DNA from: Pseudomonadota bacterium | Lineage (GTDB): Bacteria > Pseudomonadota > Gammaproteobacteria > Magnimaribacterales > D2472 | Length of the DNA stretch: 64,000 nucleotides | Direction: 5' to 3' | NCBI GenBank assembly: GCA_028344535.1 | Contig: JAOMBK010000003.1 | Coordinates: 1 to 64,000 of the forward strand | Shown: positions 48,115 through 57,972 of the stretch, one piece after another | How the letters are laid out: the number at the start of each line of letters is the position of its first letter | How positions within the stretch are numbered: the stretch's first letter is position 1 | Notes under the pieces: model-generated | Told to the model about the DNA's origin: nothing | Database searches by the model: none | The model's input: only the letters and a program-made list of their open reading frames with translations | Made by a program: the position numbers and the translations under genes

Positions 48115-48912
48115 ATGAATACAGATCATGCGATAGTAGAAGAAAAAGGTCATATTATGGTGATTACGCTTAATCGACCTGAAAAACGAAATGCATTGAG
48201 CCCTGGCATGCTTGTAACTATTTATGAAGCTTGGCGAAAACTTGATGAAGATCCTAACTTACGTTGCGCTGTTTTAACCGGAGCTGGAGGAACCTTTTGT
48301 TCTGGCGCTGATTTAAGTGCTATGAAAGATGGGAATGAAGATTCTGACATGATGGAGAAACTTAAGGAGATTCCTGATTTGCATTGGCAATCGTTGCTTA
48401 GACATAACAGACCAACCAAACCAATCATTGCAGCTGTGGAGGGTTTTGCTCTAGCTGGCGGGACAGAAATTTTACAAGGAACTGATATCAGAGTTGCAGG
48501 CAAAAGTGCAGTTTTTGGTCTATCAGAACCTCTTAGAGGTCTATTCCCATTAGGTGGTTCTACGGTGCGACTGAGACGTCAAATTCCATATACTCTTGCG
48601 GCTGAGGCCTTGTTAACAGGCAGACGAATTTCTTCCGATGAAGCCTTAAGATTTGGCTTGATTGGTCATGTAGTAGAAGACGGAGATGCATTAGACAAAG
48701 CTATGGAGATCGCTGAAACTGTAAGTGAAAATGCGCCTTTGTCTATTCAAGCTATTGTAAAATCCTTGCGCGAGATTGATGAAAGCTTTACAGAGGCTGA
48801 GGCTTTAGAAAAAGAACTTGAAATAGGCCAACCAATTTTTTCTACAGAAGACATGATGGAAGGATTAACCGCATTTGCTGAAAAAAGAAAACCAAACTTT
48901 AAAGGAAAGTGA
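48115..48912 (+). CDS. Enoyl-CoA hydratase/isomerase (crotonase)
   Basis: VITLNRPEKRNALSPGML, TGAGGTFCSGADLSAM, AAVEGFALAGGTEI. Confidence 0.93.
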   Translation: MNTDHAIVEEKGHIMVITLNRPEKRNALSPGMLVTIYEAWRKLDEDPNLRCAVLTGAGGTFCSGADLSAMKDGNEDSDMMEKLKEIPDLHWQSLLRHNRPTKPIIAAVEGFALAGGTEILQGTDIRVAGKSAVFGLSEPLRGLFPLGGSTVRLRRQIPYTLAAEALLTGRRISSDEALRFGLIGHVVEDGDALDKAMEIAETVSENAPLSIQAIVKSLREIDESFTEAEALEKELEIGQPIFSTEDMMEGLTAFAEKRKPNFKGK

Positions 48913-49646
48913 GCAAACTCTTAGCAGAAACCAATGAGGGTGTTCGCACTCTTATTTTCAATCGTCCCGAGACTAAAAATGCATTTGATGCAGAATTATG
49001 GGGTCTTTTTAGAGACGCATTAAATTCTGCCAGTGATGATCCAGATATTTCCTCAGTAATAGTTACAGGATCTTCAAACACTTTTTCATCTGGGGTTGAT
49101 TTAAGCAGCATGATGGGAGATGGCGGCGCAGAATACGAGGAGCCTTTTGAAACATGTATTGACGCATTGATTAATTTTAAAAAGCCGTTAATTGGAGCTG
49201 TGGAGGGCGCAGCTGTAGGAGGTGGCGCAACAATTCTTTTGCATTTTGATGCTGTTTTCATTGCTCCCAATGCAAAGATCAAATATCCATTTTCTGATTT
49301 AGGATTGGCTCCTGAAGTAGGCAGCTCTTTTTTGCTTTTTCAATCTTTAGGGTATCAACAAGCTGCACAACTGCTATTTGAATCTCAGCCAGTAGATGGC
49401 AATAGATATCATGAGCTAGGTTTGGCTAAGTATGTTGGCGAGGATTGTTTGGCTGAGGCAAATAAATATGCTCATATGCTCAAAGAACAATCACTAAGTT
49501 CAATCATTGAAACCAAAGCTATATTAAAATCCTTTATGCAAGAAGATCTTGCTAAATCTCGATCCATGGAAACTGCAGCTATGAAAAAGCTATTTGGTTC
49601 AGAGGATAATATCAAAGCGGTAGAAAAATTTTTTGCAAAAAAATAA
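48909..49646 (+). CDS. Enoyl-CoA hydratase/isomerase (crotonase)
   Basis: LIFNRPETKNAFDAELW, TGSSNTFSSGVDLSSMMG, GAVEGAAVGGGATI; GTG start. Confidence 0.92.
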   Translation: MSKLLAETNEGVRTLIFNRPETKNAFDAELWGLFRDALNSASDDPDISSVIVTGSSNTFSSGVDLSSMMGDGGAEYEEPFETCIDALINFKKPLIGAVEGAAVGGGATILLHFDAVFIAPNAKIKYPFSDLGLAPEVGSSFLLFQSLGYQQAAQLLFESQPVDGNRYHELGLAKYVGEDCLAEANKYAHMLKEQSLSSIIETKAILKSFMQEDLAKSRSMETAAMKKLFGSEDNIKAVEKFFAKK

Positions 49647-49652
49647 ATAATT

Positions 49653-50159
49653 ATGTCTTTTGAAAGAATCCAACTCTTTTTAGAAACCAACCCTGAGTAT
49701 GGTTGGGTGCTTGTTTTTTTATTTGGTTTTATGGAATCAATGATTATTACAGGAAGCTTTATGCCAAGCGCTGTTCTTTTTTCTTTATGCATCTACCTAT
49801 ACAACATTGAATTGCTAACTCTTCCGTGGATCTGTGGCATTGCTTTGCTTGGTTCACATGTGGGTGATGTATGTGGTTTTTTAGTTGGAAAATCTATTGG
49901 ACCAAGCCTTTTAAACACAAAGTTTATGCAAAAGCGCCAAAAACCAATCAATAAAACACAACAATTTTTAGAGCGTTTTGGTCCTTACACAGTTTTGGTT
50001 GGAAGATTTATTCCAGCAATACGACCCTTAGTTCCTTTTTTATTGGGAGTTACTGATTTGAGGTTAAAAAGGTTCTATGTTGCTGATCTAATAGCTTGTT
50101 CATTATGGGCTCTTGCTTTAGCCTTGCTTGTGGTATCGGTAGGCTCTATATTTAAATAA
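49653..50159 (+). CDS. DedA-family membrane protein
   Basis: VFLFGFMESMIITGSFMPSAVL; GDVCGFLVGKSIG; FGPYTVLVGRFIPAIRPLVPFLLGV. Confidence 0.9.
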   Translation: MSFERIQLFLETNPEYGWVLVFLFGFMESMIITGSFMPSAVLFSLCIYLYNIELLTLPWICGIALLGSHVGDVCGFLVGKSIGPSLLNTKFMQKRQKPINKTQQFLERFGPYTVLVGRFIPAIRPLVPFLLGVTDLRLKRFYVADLIACSLWALALALLVVSVGSIFK

Positions 50160-50161
50160 TC

Positions 50162-50350
50162 ATGATTACATTAATAATATTATTCTTATCTATTATTGCG
50201 CTTTTATTTTTAGTGCAACAATTATTAAAAAATTCCCCTGAAGGAAAATTTCTTAAATCCTTAAGAGACTTATTGCTGATTGTTTTGGCATTGGGAATTT
50301 CTACTGGTGTATTTTATGTAGGGTTCAGACTGATTCGATTTCTTATTTAG
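50162..50350 (+). CDS. Small membrane protein (62 aa)
   Basis: Two hydrophobic segments; in operon between DedA and HIT genes. Confidence 0.65.
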   Translation: MITLIILFLSIIALLFLVQQLLKNSPEGKFLKSLRDLLLIVLALGISTGVFYVGFRLIRFLI

Positions 50351-50354
50351 ATTT

Positions 50355-50693
50355 ATGGAAACGCTTTTTACTAAAATCATTAACAAAGAAATTCCTGCAG
50401 ATATTATTTTTGAGGATGAGCTATCTCTTGTCTTTAAAGATATTAATCCGCAGGCTCCAACACATTTATTAATTATTCCTAAAAAACCAATACCTAAACT
50501 TTCGGATGCAACAGAAGAGGATAAAGAGCTCCTTGGTCATTTAATGTGGGTTGCAGGAGAGGTTGCTCGAGATCTTGGGTTGGATGAAACCTTTAGACTT
50601 GTTACAAATAATGGAGCTAAAGCTGGTCAAAGCGTTTTCCATCTTCATTTGCATCTTTTAAGTGGCAGACCGCTGCAGTGGCCTCCTGGGTAA
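50355..50693 (+). CDS. HIT-family (HINT-like) hydrolase
   Basis: ETLFTKIINKEIPADIIFEDELSLVFKDINPQAPTHLLIIPKKPI and triad HLHLHLLSGR. Confidence 0.95.
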   Translation: METLFTKIINKEIPADIIFEDELSLVFKDINPQAPTHLLIIPKKPIPKLSDATEEDKELLGHLMWVAGEVARDLGLDETFRLVTNNGAKAGQSVFHLHLHLLSGRPLQWPPG

Positions 50694-50696
50694 ACA

Positions 50697-51311
50697 ATGA
50701 GCATAGAAAAAAGGCTAGATAGGTTGGAGTCTTTGGATGAGATTAGGCAGCTTGCTGCTAAGTACTCTGTAACTTTAGACATGCGTGATTTAGATATGCA
50801 TGTGAATCTATTTGTTCCTGATGTAAGGGTGGGAAAAGAGGCAACTGGCAGGCAAGCTTTAAAGCAATGGGCTGATGCAACATTTAGAGATCAATTCACT
50901 GGCACCTCACATCATATTGGAAACCACATCATAGATTTTGATTCCCCTGATTCTGCTATTGGGCTGGTCTATTCAAAGAACGAACATGAGACTGAAACAG
51001 AATGGGTGATTATGCAAATGTTATATTGGGATACCTATAACAGAATTGATGGAAGATGGCTCTTTAAAAAAAGACTGCCGATGTATTGGTATGCAACCGA
51101 TTTAAATAAACCGCCTCTTGGCGATCAAAAAATGCGTTGGCCAGGCCAGGAAAATTATGAAGGATATTTTCATGACTTATTTCCTTCCTGGAAAGAGTTT
51201 TGGAGCAGCGAGTATATTCGAGACAATGATGTAGCAAAACCCGTCGAGGCTAATTCATTTTTGAAGGCTCTGCGTCGTGACTCAAAGCCTGGAAAGTTAA
51301 GGGTTAAATAA
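50697..51311 (+). CDS. SnoaL/NTF2-like fold protein
   Basis: RLDRLESLDEIRQLAAKYSVTLDMRDLDMHVNLFVPDVRVG; TSHHIGNHIIDF. Confidence 0.82.
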   Translation: MSIEKRLDRLESLDEIRQLAAKYSVTLDMRDLDMHVNLFVPDVRVGKEATGRQALKQWADATFRDQFTGTSHHIGNHIIDFDSPDSAIGLVYSKNEHETETEWVIMQMLYWDTYNRIDGRWLFKKRLPMYWYATDLNKPPLGDQKMRWPGQENYEGYFHDLFPSWKEFWSSEYIRDNDVAKPVEANSFLKALRRDSKPGKLRVK

Positions 51312-51405
51312 CTAAATAAGCTACAATGCCAAGTACAAAAACTAACCCACCTATGCCTAAAACAAATAGTCCTAAGCTTTTTATCGTTTGTGCATCATCA
51401 TTCAT
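51304..51405 (-). CDS. Predicted small TM protein (33 aa), absent from the ORF track
   Basis: Manual reading: MNDDAQTIKSLGLFVLGIGGLVFVLGIVAYLVI*; in the gap between SnoaL-like and MBL-fold genes. Confidence 0.45.
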   Translation of the reverse strand: MNDDAQTIKSLGLFVLGIGGLVFVLGIVAYLVI

Positions 51406-51443
51406 TCATTCAGTATAACCACCAAATATTTCTATAATCAACA

Positions 51444-52469
51444 ATGAATTCAGAAACTAGATTAACTTTTCCATTGGATGTTGTTCCAAAGTCTGGAACC
51501 ATGCATGCAATCAATGAGCATGTTCGTTGGATAAGAATGCCTCTACCCATGTCTCTGAATCATATAAACCTATGGGGTTTAGGGGCGCAAGATAACTTAA
51601 CTTTGGTGGATACAGGCATGCATCTTGATGATACTAAAAATGCTTGGATTGATTTAATTGATAAAGAAAACCTTTCAATAAAAGATGTGGTTGTTACACA
51701 CATGCATCCTGATCATATTGGGATGGCTGGTTGGTTTGTTAAAAAATACAACACTTCATTTAGCATGAGTAGAACCGATTATCTTCAATGTCGAATGCTA
51801 TCTGCCGACACTGGTGATAATGTTCCACATGAGGCCATAGATTTTTATACCCAAGCTGGAATGACAGAAAGGCAAATTAAATCCTTTACGGAGAGATTCG
51901 GTTTCTTTGGTTCAATCATTCATCCATTGCCTCAATCATATAATCGATTAAAAGAGGACGACGTCATTCACATAAACGGTATCGATTGGGTGGCCATAGA
52001 GGGCCGTGGACATACCATGGAGCATCTTTGTTTTTTTTCTAAAGAGTTAAATATGTTTATAAGCGGTGATCAATTACTTCCTACTATTAGCTCTCACGTT
52101 GGAACATTTCCCACAGAGCCTGCTGCTAATCCAGTGGAAGATTGGATTTCTTCTTGTCACAAGCTTATTGAAAAATTACCAGAGGATGTCTTGGTTTTAC
52201 CCGCGCATGGTAGACCATTTATTGGAGCTCATAAAAGACTGAATGCACTTATCAATCATCACGAACAATCACTAGAAAAACTCCATGCTGTTCTTAGTAC
52301 ACCAAAGAGAGCTGTCGATGTTTTTGATGTTCTTTTTAAAAGAGAGATCGATGACTCTAATTTAATTATGGCGACAGGAGAATCTTTGGGACATTTAAAT
52401 TGCTTGCTCTACAGAGGATTGATTACAAAATCTTTTAATAATAATCAATGTTGGTATGAGCAAAGCTAA
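51444..52469 (+). CDS. Metallo-beta-lactamase-fold hydrolase
   Basis: VVTHMHPDHIGMAGW, IEGRGHTMEHLCFFS, ISGDQLLP. Confidence 0.92.
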   Translation: MNSETRLTFPLDVVPKSGTMHAINEHVRWIRMPLPMSLNHINLWGLGAQDNLTLVDTGMHLDDTKNAWIDLIDKENLSIKDVVVTHMHPDHIGMAGWFVKKYNTSFSMSRTDYLQCRMLSADTGDNVPHEAIDFYTQAGMTERQIKSFTERFGFFGSIIHPLPQSYNRLKEDDVIHINGIDWVAIEGRGHTMEHLCFFSKELNMFISGDQLLPTISSHVGTFPTEPAANPVEDWISSCHKLIEKLPEDVLVLPAHGRPFIGAHKRLNALINHHEQSLEKLHAVLSTPKRAVDVFDVLFKREIDDSNLIMATGESLGHLNCLLYRGLITKSFNNNQCWYEQS

Positions 52470-53712
52470 ACTCTCTGCAGAAGCCAAAGCATGGATTCTT
52501 TATGATGGAGGAAACTCTGCATTTGCGACTACTGTTATTGCTGCATTTTTCCCAATATTTTTTAATGACTTTTGGGCTTCTGGGCTAGAGGCTGAGGTCA
52601 AAACTGCATATCTTGGCTGGGGTTTAACAATCTCTAACTTGGTTCTTCTATTTACATCACCTTTTATTGGTGCAGTTACAGATGTTTCCAGAACAACAAA
52701 AATTTTATTTACTGGGTTTGGTGCAATTTCTATTATTTCGGTTGCTGTTTTATATTTTATCCCAGCAGGTTCTTGGCTTCAGGCTTTAATTTTTTTTGGT
52801 ATTGCTAATTATTGTTTTGCAGCAGGCAATACTTTATACGATAAGATGCTGGTCCAAGTTTCGGATGAAAGCAATATTGCAAGAATATCCAGTTATGGGT
52901 TTGCATTTGGCTATCTAGGTGGAGGTTTACTGTTTCTTGTGAATGCAGCCATGACAATTAAGCCGGAATTTTTTGGGTTATCAAGCGTTGCTGATGCTGT
53001 TAGATGGTCTTTTTTAAGTGTTTCTGTCTGGTGGACTTTATTTCTGATCCCTATTCTTTTAAAAATTCAAGACAGAGGTGTAAATTTACCTGGATCTCAT
53101 TTTAAGCTTGCTTATACAAAAGTATTTAATACCTTGCGAACAGTCTCTGCCAAGAAAAATGTTTTTATTTTTTTATTGGCTTTCTTTTTATATATAGATG
53201 GCGTCCATACAATTATGGCCATGGCGGCTGATTTTGCTCTTAATTTAGGTTTGCCAAGTAGCGATGTAATTGTTGCACTTATTTTGGTGCAATTTGTTGC
53301 ATTTCCTACAACATTATTATGGTCAAAGTTTGCATATAAGTTTGGTGATAAAAATACTTTGCTTTTTACAATCTCTTTGTACCTTGTCGTGATTGCATAT
53401 TCAGCATTTCTTTCAAATGCTATCGAGTTTTATATTCTTGCTTCAATGGTTGGAGCGATTCAAGGTGGCATTCAATCAATTTCTAGGAGCTATTATGCAA
53501 CTCTAATTCCTCCAGATGAATCCGGTGAGTACTTTGGTTTTTATAATATGTTTGGACGTGCTGGAGCATTTATGGGCCCAGCCTTAGTCGCAATTTTTGT
53601 TACTTTTTTTCAAGATACAAGATATGGCTTGATACCTATTGCTGCACTGTTTATTATGGGCGCCATAATTCTCTTAAAGGTTAAAAGCACCCATGAATCT
53701 CTTCAGTCGTAA
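52456..53712 (+). CDS. MFS transporter, UMF1/Atg22-like
   Basis: AKAWILYDGGNSAFATTVIAAFFPIFF; multiple TM; GAIQGGIQSISRSYYATLIPPDESGEYFGFYNMFGRAGAFMGP. Confidence 0.9.
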   Translation: MSKAKLSAEAKAWILYDGGNSAFATTVIAAFFPIFFNDFWASGLEAEVKTAYLGWGLTISNLVLLFTSPFIGAVTDVSRTTKILFTGFGAISIISVAVLYFIPAGSWLQALIFFGIANYCFAAGNTLYDKMLVQVSDESNIARISSYGFAFGYLGGGLLFLVNAAMTIKPEFFGLSSVADAVRWSFLSVSVWWTLFLIPILLKIQDRGVNLPGSHFKLAYTKVFNTLRTVSAKKNVFIFLLAFFLYIDGVHTIMAMAADFALNLGLPSSDVIVALILVQFVAFPTTLLWSKFAYKFGDKNTLLFTISLYLVVIAYSAFLSNAIEFYILASMVGAIQGGIQSISRSYYATLIPPDESGEYFGFYNMFGRAGAFMGPALVAIFVTFFQDTRYGLIPIAALFIMGAIILLKVKSTHESLQS

Positions 53713-53881
53713 CTCAATTATTCTATATAGTTTGCTGGGGCTGATTAGTTTATTTTTAGCTGGCTTTATTAGAAATTTTTTACAATTCAATACTTGGTTA
53801 GAGGTGCTGATCACATCTTGTATCATTATTCCCATGTATATGTTTGCTAGAAAAATTTTTTCAAAGTTCCTTCAAAATTAA
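53693..53881 (+). CDS. Small membrane protein (62 aa)
   Basis: Two TM segments; overlaps the MFS gene end and abuts the next ORF. Confidence 0.55.
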   Translation: MNLFSRNSIILYSLLGLISLFLAGFIRNFLQFNTWLEVLITSCIIIPMYMFARKIFSKFLQN

Positions 53882-54120
53882 TGCAAGATTTATCTCAGGC
53901 ATTACTTCAGTTCTCACCTAAATTAAGAGATCAAAAAGAAGGTGAAACCACTCCGGAATATTTAAATTATATTAATAAAAAGATTAATCTCACTCACGAA
54001 GAGATTTTAAAATTCAGTCCCTTTTATAGAATTTCAGAAATTTTAAAAAATACAGAGCCTCTATCATTGCAAGATATTAAGGAGATCTTCAATGAAGTTA
54101 AAAAACATAGTTCTGCATAA
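53881..54120 (+). CDS. Hypothetical protein (79 aa)
   Basis: Short ORF overlapping the preceding stop by one base. Confidence 0.55.
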   Translation: MQDLSQALLQFSPKLRDQKEGETTPEYLNYINKKINLTHEEILKFSPFYRISEILKNTEPLSLQDIKEIFNEVKKHSSA

Positions 54121-54159
54121 TTTCAGAAACTTAATTTCTATACCTGATTAATTTTTTAA

Positions 54160-55194
54160 GTGTATGATTCTTTTATGAGTTGGTACAGAATCAAAACTTC
54201 TTTTATTGGCATCAAAAGATTGATCACTCTATCCAAGGAAGACAAGCAAGCATGCATAGATGCTTATAGATTTTTTCAAAGCATGCAAGATGGAGTAAAA
54301 ACTAAAACAGAGGATGAAACGAAAGCAGTCGCAGCTTACTACAAAGTATTAAATAATATGCTCTCAGTTTTTGATTTAGAGAAACTGTACATTCCACCCC
54401 AACTAGACGACTCGCAAGGTCTTTATGGAAATCAATTGCTTTGTGAGCAGGCTCTGTTGAAAGAATTGAATTTGAGCAATCCTGCATCATCTCACTTGCT
54501 GGATATGGGTTGTGGAAGAGGTAGAATTTCGCACTATTTTGCCTCGTTAACTGGAGGAGAAGTTTCAGGATATAACATAGATCCAAATCAGATAGAAAAT
54601 GCAGAGGATTGGGCAAATGAAACTAGTATGACTGATCGACTGCATTTTAAAGTTGGTGATCATCACAAGCCTTTGGATTATGATGCGGAAAGCTTTGATG
54701 GCCTTTTTTCTTTTCAAGCCGTTTGGCCCTTTTTTAAAAAAGAGGAGTTAGATAAATGCGCGCAAGAAATGTTTAGGGTGCTGAAACCAGGCTCAAGATA
54801 TGCCTGCTCAGAATATTTACTTTCTCCTTATTTTGACTGGCACAACGAGGAACATGCCAGTTTGCATAAAAAATATCTTCCCACGCTTGCCGCCACTCAG
54901 TCTATGTATCCCGCAGATGTTTGCATGGCTTTAGAAAGAGCAGGCTTTAAAATTATCTTATCCGCTCCTTCTAAAAGTCCCGCATGGCCAATATGCGAAC
55001 AAAAAAGAAATTTAATCTGGAGGGTAAGAAAGGTTATTAGATTTTTCCAACGCCTGAGAATCATTCCCGCATGGGTGGAGGAATCATTAGATTTACTGCA
55101 AACCGGCGGCCAGTCATGGACTGATGCTGAGAAAGCAAAGATTGCTGATTTGAATTGGAGAATTGTTGCTGAGAAGCCAGCAGCTACTTTCTAG
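54160..55194 (+). CDS. SAM-dependent methyltransferase resembling sterol C-24 methyltransferases (SMT/Erg6)
   Basis: LLDMGCGRGRISHYFASLTGGEVSGYNIDPNQIENAEDWA; FDGLFSFQAVWPF; MFRVLKPGSRYACSEYLLSPYFD; C-terminal SMT-like tail. GTG start at 54160 or ATG at 54175. Confidence 0.8.
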   Translation: MYDSFMSWYRIKTSFIGIKRLITLSKEDKQACIDAYRFFQSMQDGVKTKTEDETKAVAAYYKVLNNMLSVFDLEKLYIPPQLDDSQGLYGNQLLCEQALLKELNLSNPASSHLLDMGCGRGRISHYFASLTGGEVSGYNIDPNQIENAEDWANETSMTDRLHFKVGDHHKPLDYDAESFDGLFSFQAVWPFFKKEELDKCAQEMFRVLKPGSRYACSEYLLSPYFDWHNEEHASLHKKYLPTLAATQSMYPADVCMALERAGFKIILSAPSKSPAWPICEQKRNLIWRVRKVIRFFQRLRIIPAWVEESLDLLQTGGQSWTDAEKAKIADLNWRIVAEKPAATF

Positions 55195-55957
55195 TTAAGA
55201 CCTCTTTTAAAAGCTTTGGTCTGTCAGTAATAATCCCATCAACACCAAGGTCGATCAATTTCTGCATTGTATTTTCATCATTAATGGTCCAAACATGGAT
55301 CTTTAATCCCAAGCTTTGAACAAATTTAATGAATCTTTTGGTCACAAGTTTGATGCCATAGTGATATATGGGAATTTGTAAACAATCACCTTGAACTCTT
55401 TTTTTATAAAGGCCAAAGCTGGCCAATAAGAGTTTTAGTATTTCATTTGGTCCCATTGAAAGGCATGTTTTGGGATAATTTTCTTTCACTAATTTTAGTC
55501 TTTTGCTGCTGAAGCTTGCAATGCAGATTCTGTTAAATGCATCTAACTCGTTTATTATTTCCATGGCTGGTAATGCTACTTCATCTGTCTTTACATCAAT
55601 TTGAAAAAAGGTATCAGGAAATTTTTTTAATACCTCTTTCAAGGTTGGAATCTGATATGCCTCAAATAACCTCAATTGATTGATCTCTTCGCTGTGAAGA
55701 TTGTTAAAGATTAGATCCTTTCCCAGCAGCCTATTTAAATCATCGTCATGAAAAATAAAGGGTATTCCATCAGCAGATAGCTGAACATCTGTTTCAATAT
55801 ATGCAGAGCCAACTTCTATCGCATACTTAAATGATTCTATTGTATTTTCTGGGGCCTCAAGACTTCCTCCTCTGTGAGCAGAAATAGAGATGCCCGGTTG
55901 CTTTAGATATGGGTGAAGAGACATTTCATTATTGTACTTAGATTGGTGTAAAATCAC
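55184..55957 (-). CDS. glpQ: Glycerophosphodiester phosphodiesterase
   Basis: SAHRGGSLEAPENTIESFKYAIEVGSAYIETDVQLSADGIPFIFHDDDLNRLLG; GVDGIITDRP. Symbol by family only. Confidence 0.92.
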   Translation of the reverse strand: MILHQSKYNNEMSLHPYLKQPGISISAHRGGSLEAPENTIESFKYAIEVGSAYIETDVQLSADGIPFIFHDDDLNRLLGKDLIFNNLHSEEINQLRLFEAYQIPTLKEVLKKFPDTFFQIDVKTDEVALPAMEIINELDAFNRICIASFSSKRLKLVKENYPKTCLSMGPNEILKLLLASFGLYKKRVQGDCLQIPIYHYGIKLVTKRFIKFVQSLGLKIHVWTINDENTMQKLIDLGVDGIITDRPKLLKEVLTRK

Positions 55958-55999
55958 TAAGGTCTATTCAAAAGATTGTAGGCCAACATTTTAATAAAT

Positions 56000-56221
56000 A
56001 TGATAGAGCAAGATATCTTAATGCAAGAGGGGATGAATCTCCTATATAGCGGAATGGTTGTTGTTTTTAGTTTTCTGCTTTTGCTAATTATTTCAGTAAA
56101 TTTGTTAAGAATCGTCTTTTCATCTAAACCTCAGAAAAATATCTCAAGCACCCCAGCAAGTATAAAAAATGATGTTCATCATAAGATTATTAAAGAAGTT
56201 CTTGGAGGTATTAGATCATGA
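56000..56221 (+). CDS. oadG: Oxaloacetate decarboxylase gamma subunit
   Basis: Single TM small protein (EGMNLLYSGMVVVFSFLLLLI) directly upstream of oadA. Confidence 0.85.
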   Translation: MIEQDILMQEGMNLLYSGMVVVFSFLLLLIISVNLLRIVFSSKPQKNISSTPASIKNDVHHKIIKEVLGGIRS

Positions 56222-57972
56222 ATGAATCTAAGAAAATTGGAGTAACAGAGGTTGTTTTAAGGGATGCTCATCAATCTCTCCTGGCAACTAGATTTAGATA
56301 TCACGACATGGAGGCAGCTTTAAAAGACCTAGATGATGTTGGTTTTTGGTCAGTTGAGTCGTGGGGCGGAGCAATCTTTGATTCATGCATTAGATATCTT
56401 GGTGAAGATCCATGGGAAAGGATTAGAAAAATTAAATCTATGATGCCTAACACTCCTCAACAAATGCTTTTAAGAGGACAAAATTTATTGGGCTACAAAC
56501 ATTATGCAGATGATGTTGTAAACAAATTCGTGGAATGCTCCAAGCAAAACGGAGTGGATGTTTTTAGAGTATTTGATGCATTGAATGATCCAAGAAATAT
56601 GCATCAAGCTCTTCAAGCAGTAATTGCAGTTGAAGGTCATGCTCAAGGAACAATTTCATATACCACCAGCCCAGTTCACACGATAGATCTTTGGGTTGAC
56701 CTGGCAAAAAATATTCAAGACATGGGTGCGCATTCTTTAGCTATTAAGGATATGGCCGGATTACTTAAACCCTATGTGGCATTTGAATTAGTCTCTAGGC
56801 TCAAAGATGAGCTTGAAATTCCAATTCATATGCACTGTCATGCAACCACAGGCATGTCAGTTGCAACAGGTGTTAAGGCGATTGAAGCAGGTTTGGATAA
56901 CATTGACACGTCGATTTCTTCAATGAGCATGACATATGGCCACACACCCACCGAAACATTAATTAGCATTCTTGATGGAACCAATAGAGAGACCGGTCTG
57001 GATATAGAAAAACTAACTCCAATCGCTGAACATTTCCAAAAAGTTAGAAGAAAATATAGAAACTTTGAAGGGTCCCTTAGAGGGGTTGATGCTCGTATTT
57101 TAGCCTCGCAAGTTCCTGGTGGAATGTTAACAAATCTTGAGAATCAACTTAAAGCACAAGACTCAATTGATAGGTTTGATGAGGTGATTAATGAGATTCC
57201 TAAAGTTAGAGAAGACTTAGGGTACATTCCATTGGTAACTCCAACATCGCAGATTGTTGGAACTCAATCAGTGATTAACATCCTATCTGGCTCAAGGTAT
57301 TCTACTGTGACCAATGAAGTTAAGTCTTTATTGAAAGGTGAATATGGGGCAACTCCAGCACCGGTGAATAAAGATTTGCAACAAGAGGGCATTGGGGATA
57401 GTGCAGTTATAACCTGTAGACCAGCTGATGTTTTGACTGATAATTTTCAATCTGTAGAAGATGAGTTTAAAAGCGTCATTGCTGAAAAAAATATTGCAGC
57501 TGATGCGTCTATAGAAAATATTCTCATATATGCAATGTTTCCAGAAATAGGACTGAACTTTATAGAAAATTCTGATAATCCTGATTATTTTGAATCTGAG
57601 CCATTAGATATAACTCAGTTAACTGATTCCTCCTACTTGGTGACTGTTGAAGATCAGGAATATTCTGTAACTTTAAAAGCAGATAATTCTGTCACGATTA
57701 ATGATGGGTCTCAGATCAATCAAGTCGTTTCCAATCCATCGATTGAAGCTGGAGCAGGCGAAGTTATAGCAGCGCCATTGGGCGGGAATATATTTAGAGT
57801 AATTATTGCTGAGGGAGAATCAGTTGATGCAGATTCGACCATTTTAATTTTAGAAGCCATGAAAATGGAAACAGAAATTAAAGCTCCTTCTGCCGGAGTT
57901 GTAGGAAAAATATTTGTTAAACCGGGGGATATGGTAAAACCAGGAACTCCTTTGTTTGAAATTGTCAGCTAA
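56218..57972 (+). CDS. oadA: Oxaloacetate decarboxylase alpha subunit (biotin-containing)
   Basis: [44 protein letters not shown]; biotin site [10 protein letters not shown]. Confidence 0.96.
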   Translation: MNESKKIGVTEVVLRDAHQSLLATRFRYHDMEAALKDLDDVGFWSVESWGGAIFDSCIRYLGEDPWERIRKIKSMMPNTPQQMLLRGQNLLGYKHYADDVVNKFVECSKQNGVDVFRVFDALNDPRNMHQALQAVIAVEGHAQGTISYTTSPVHTIDLWVDLAKNIQDMGAHSLAIKDMAGLLKPYVAFELVSRLKDELEIPIHMHCHATTGMSVATGVKAIEAGLDNIDTSISSMSMTYGHTPTETLISILDGTNRETGLDIEKLTPIAEHFQKVRRKYRNFEGSLRGVDARILASQVPGGMLTNLENQLKAQDSIDRFDEVINEIPKVREDLGYIPLVTPTSQIVGTQSVINILSGSRYSTVTNEVKSLLKGEYGATPAPVNKDLQQEGIGDSAVITCRPADVLTDNFQSVEDEFKSVIAEKNIAADASIENILIYAMFPEIGLNFIENSDNPDYFESEPLDITQLTDSSYLVTVEDQEYSVTLKADNSVTINDGSQINQVVSNPSIEAGAGEVIAAPLGGNIFRVIIAEGESVDADSTILILEAMKMETEIKAPSAGVVGKIFVKPGDMVKPGTPLFEIVS

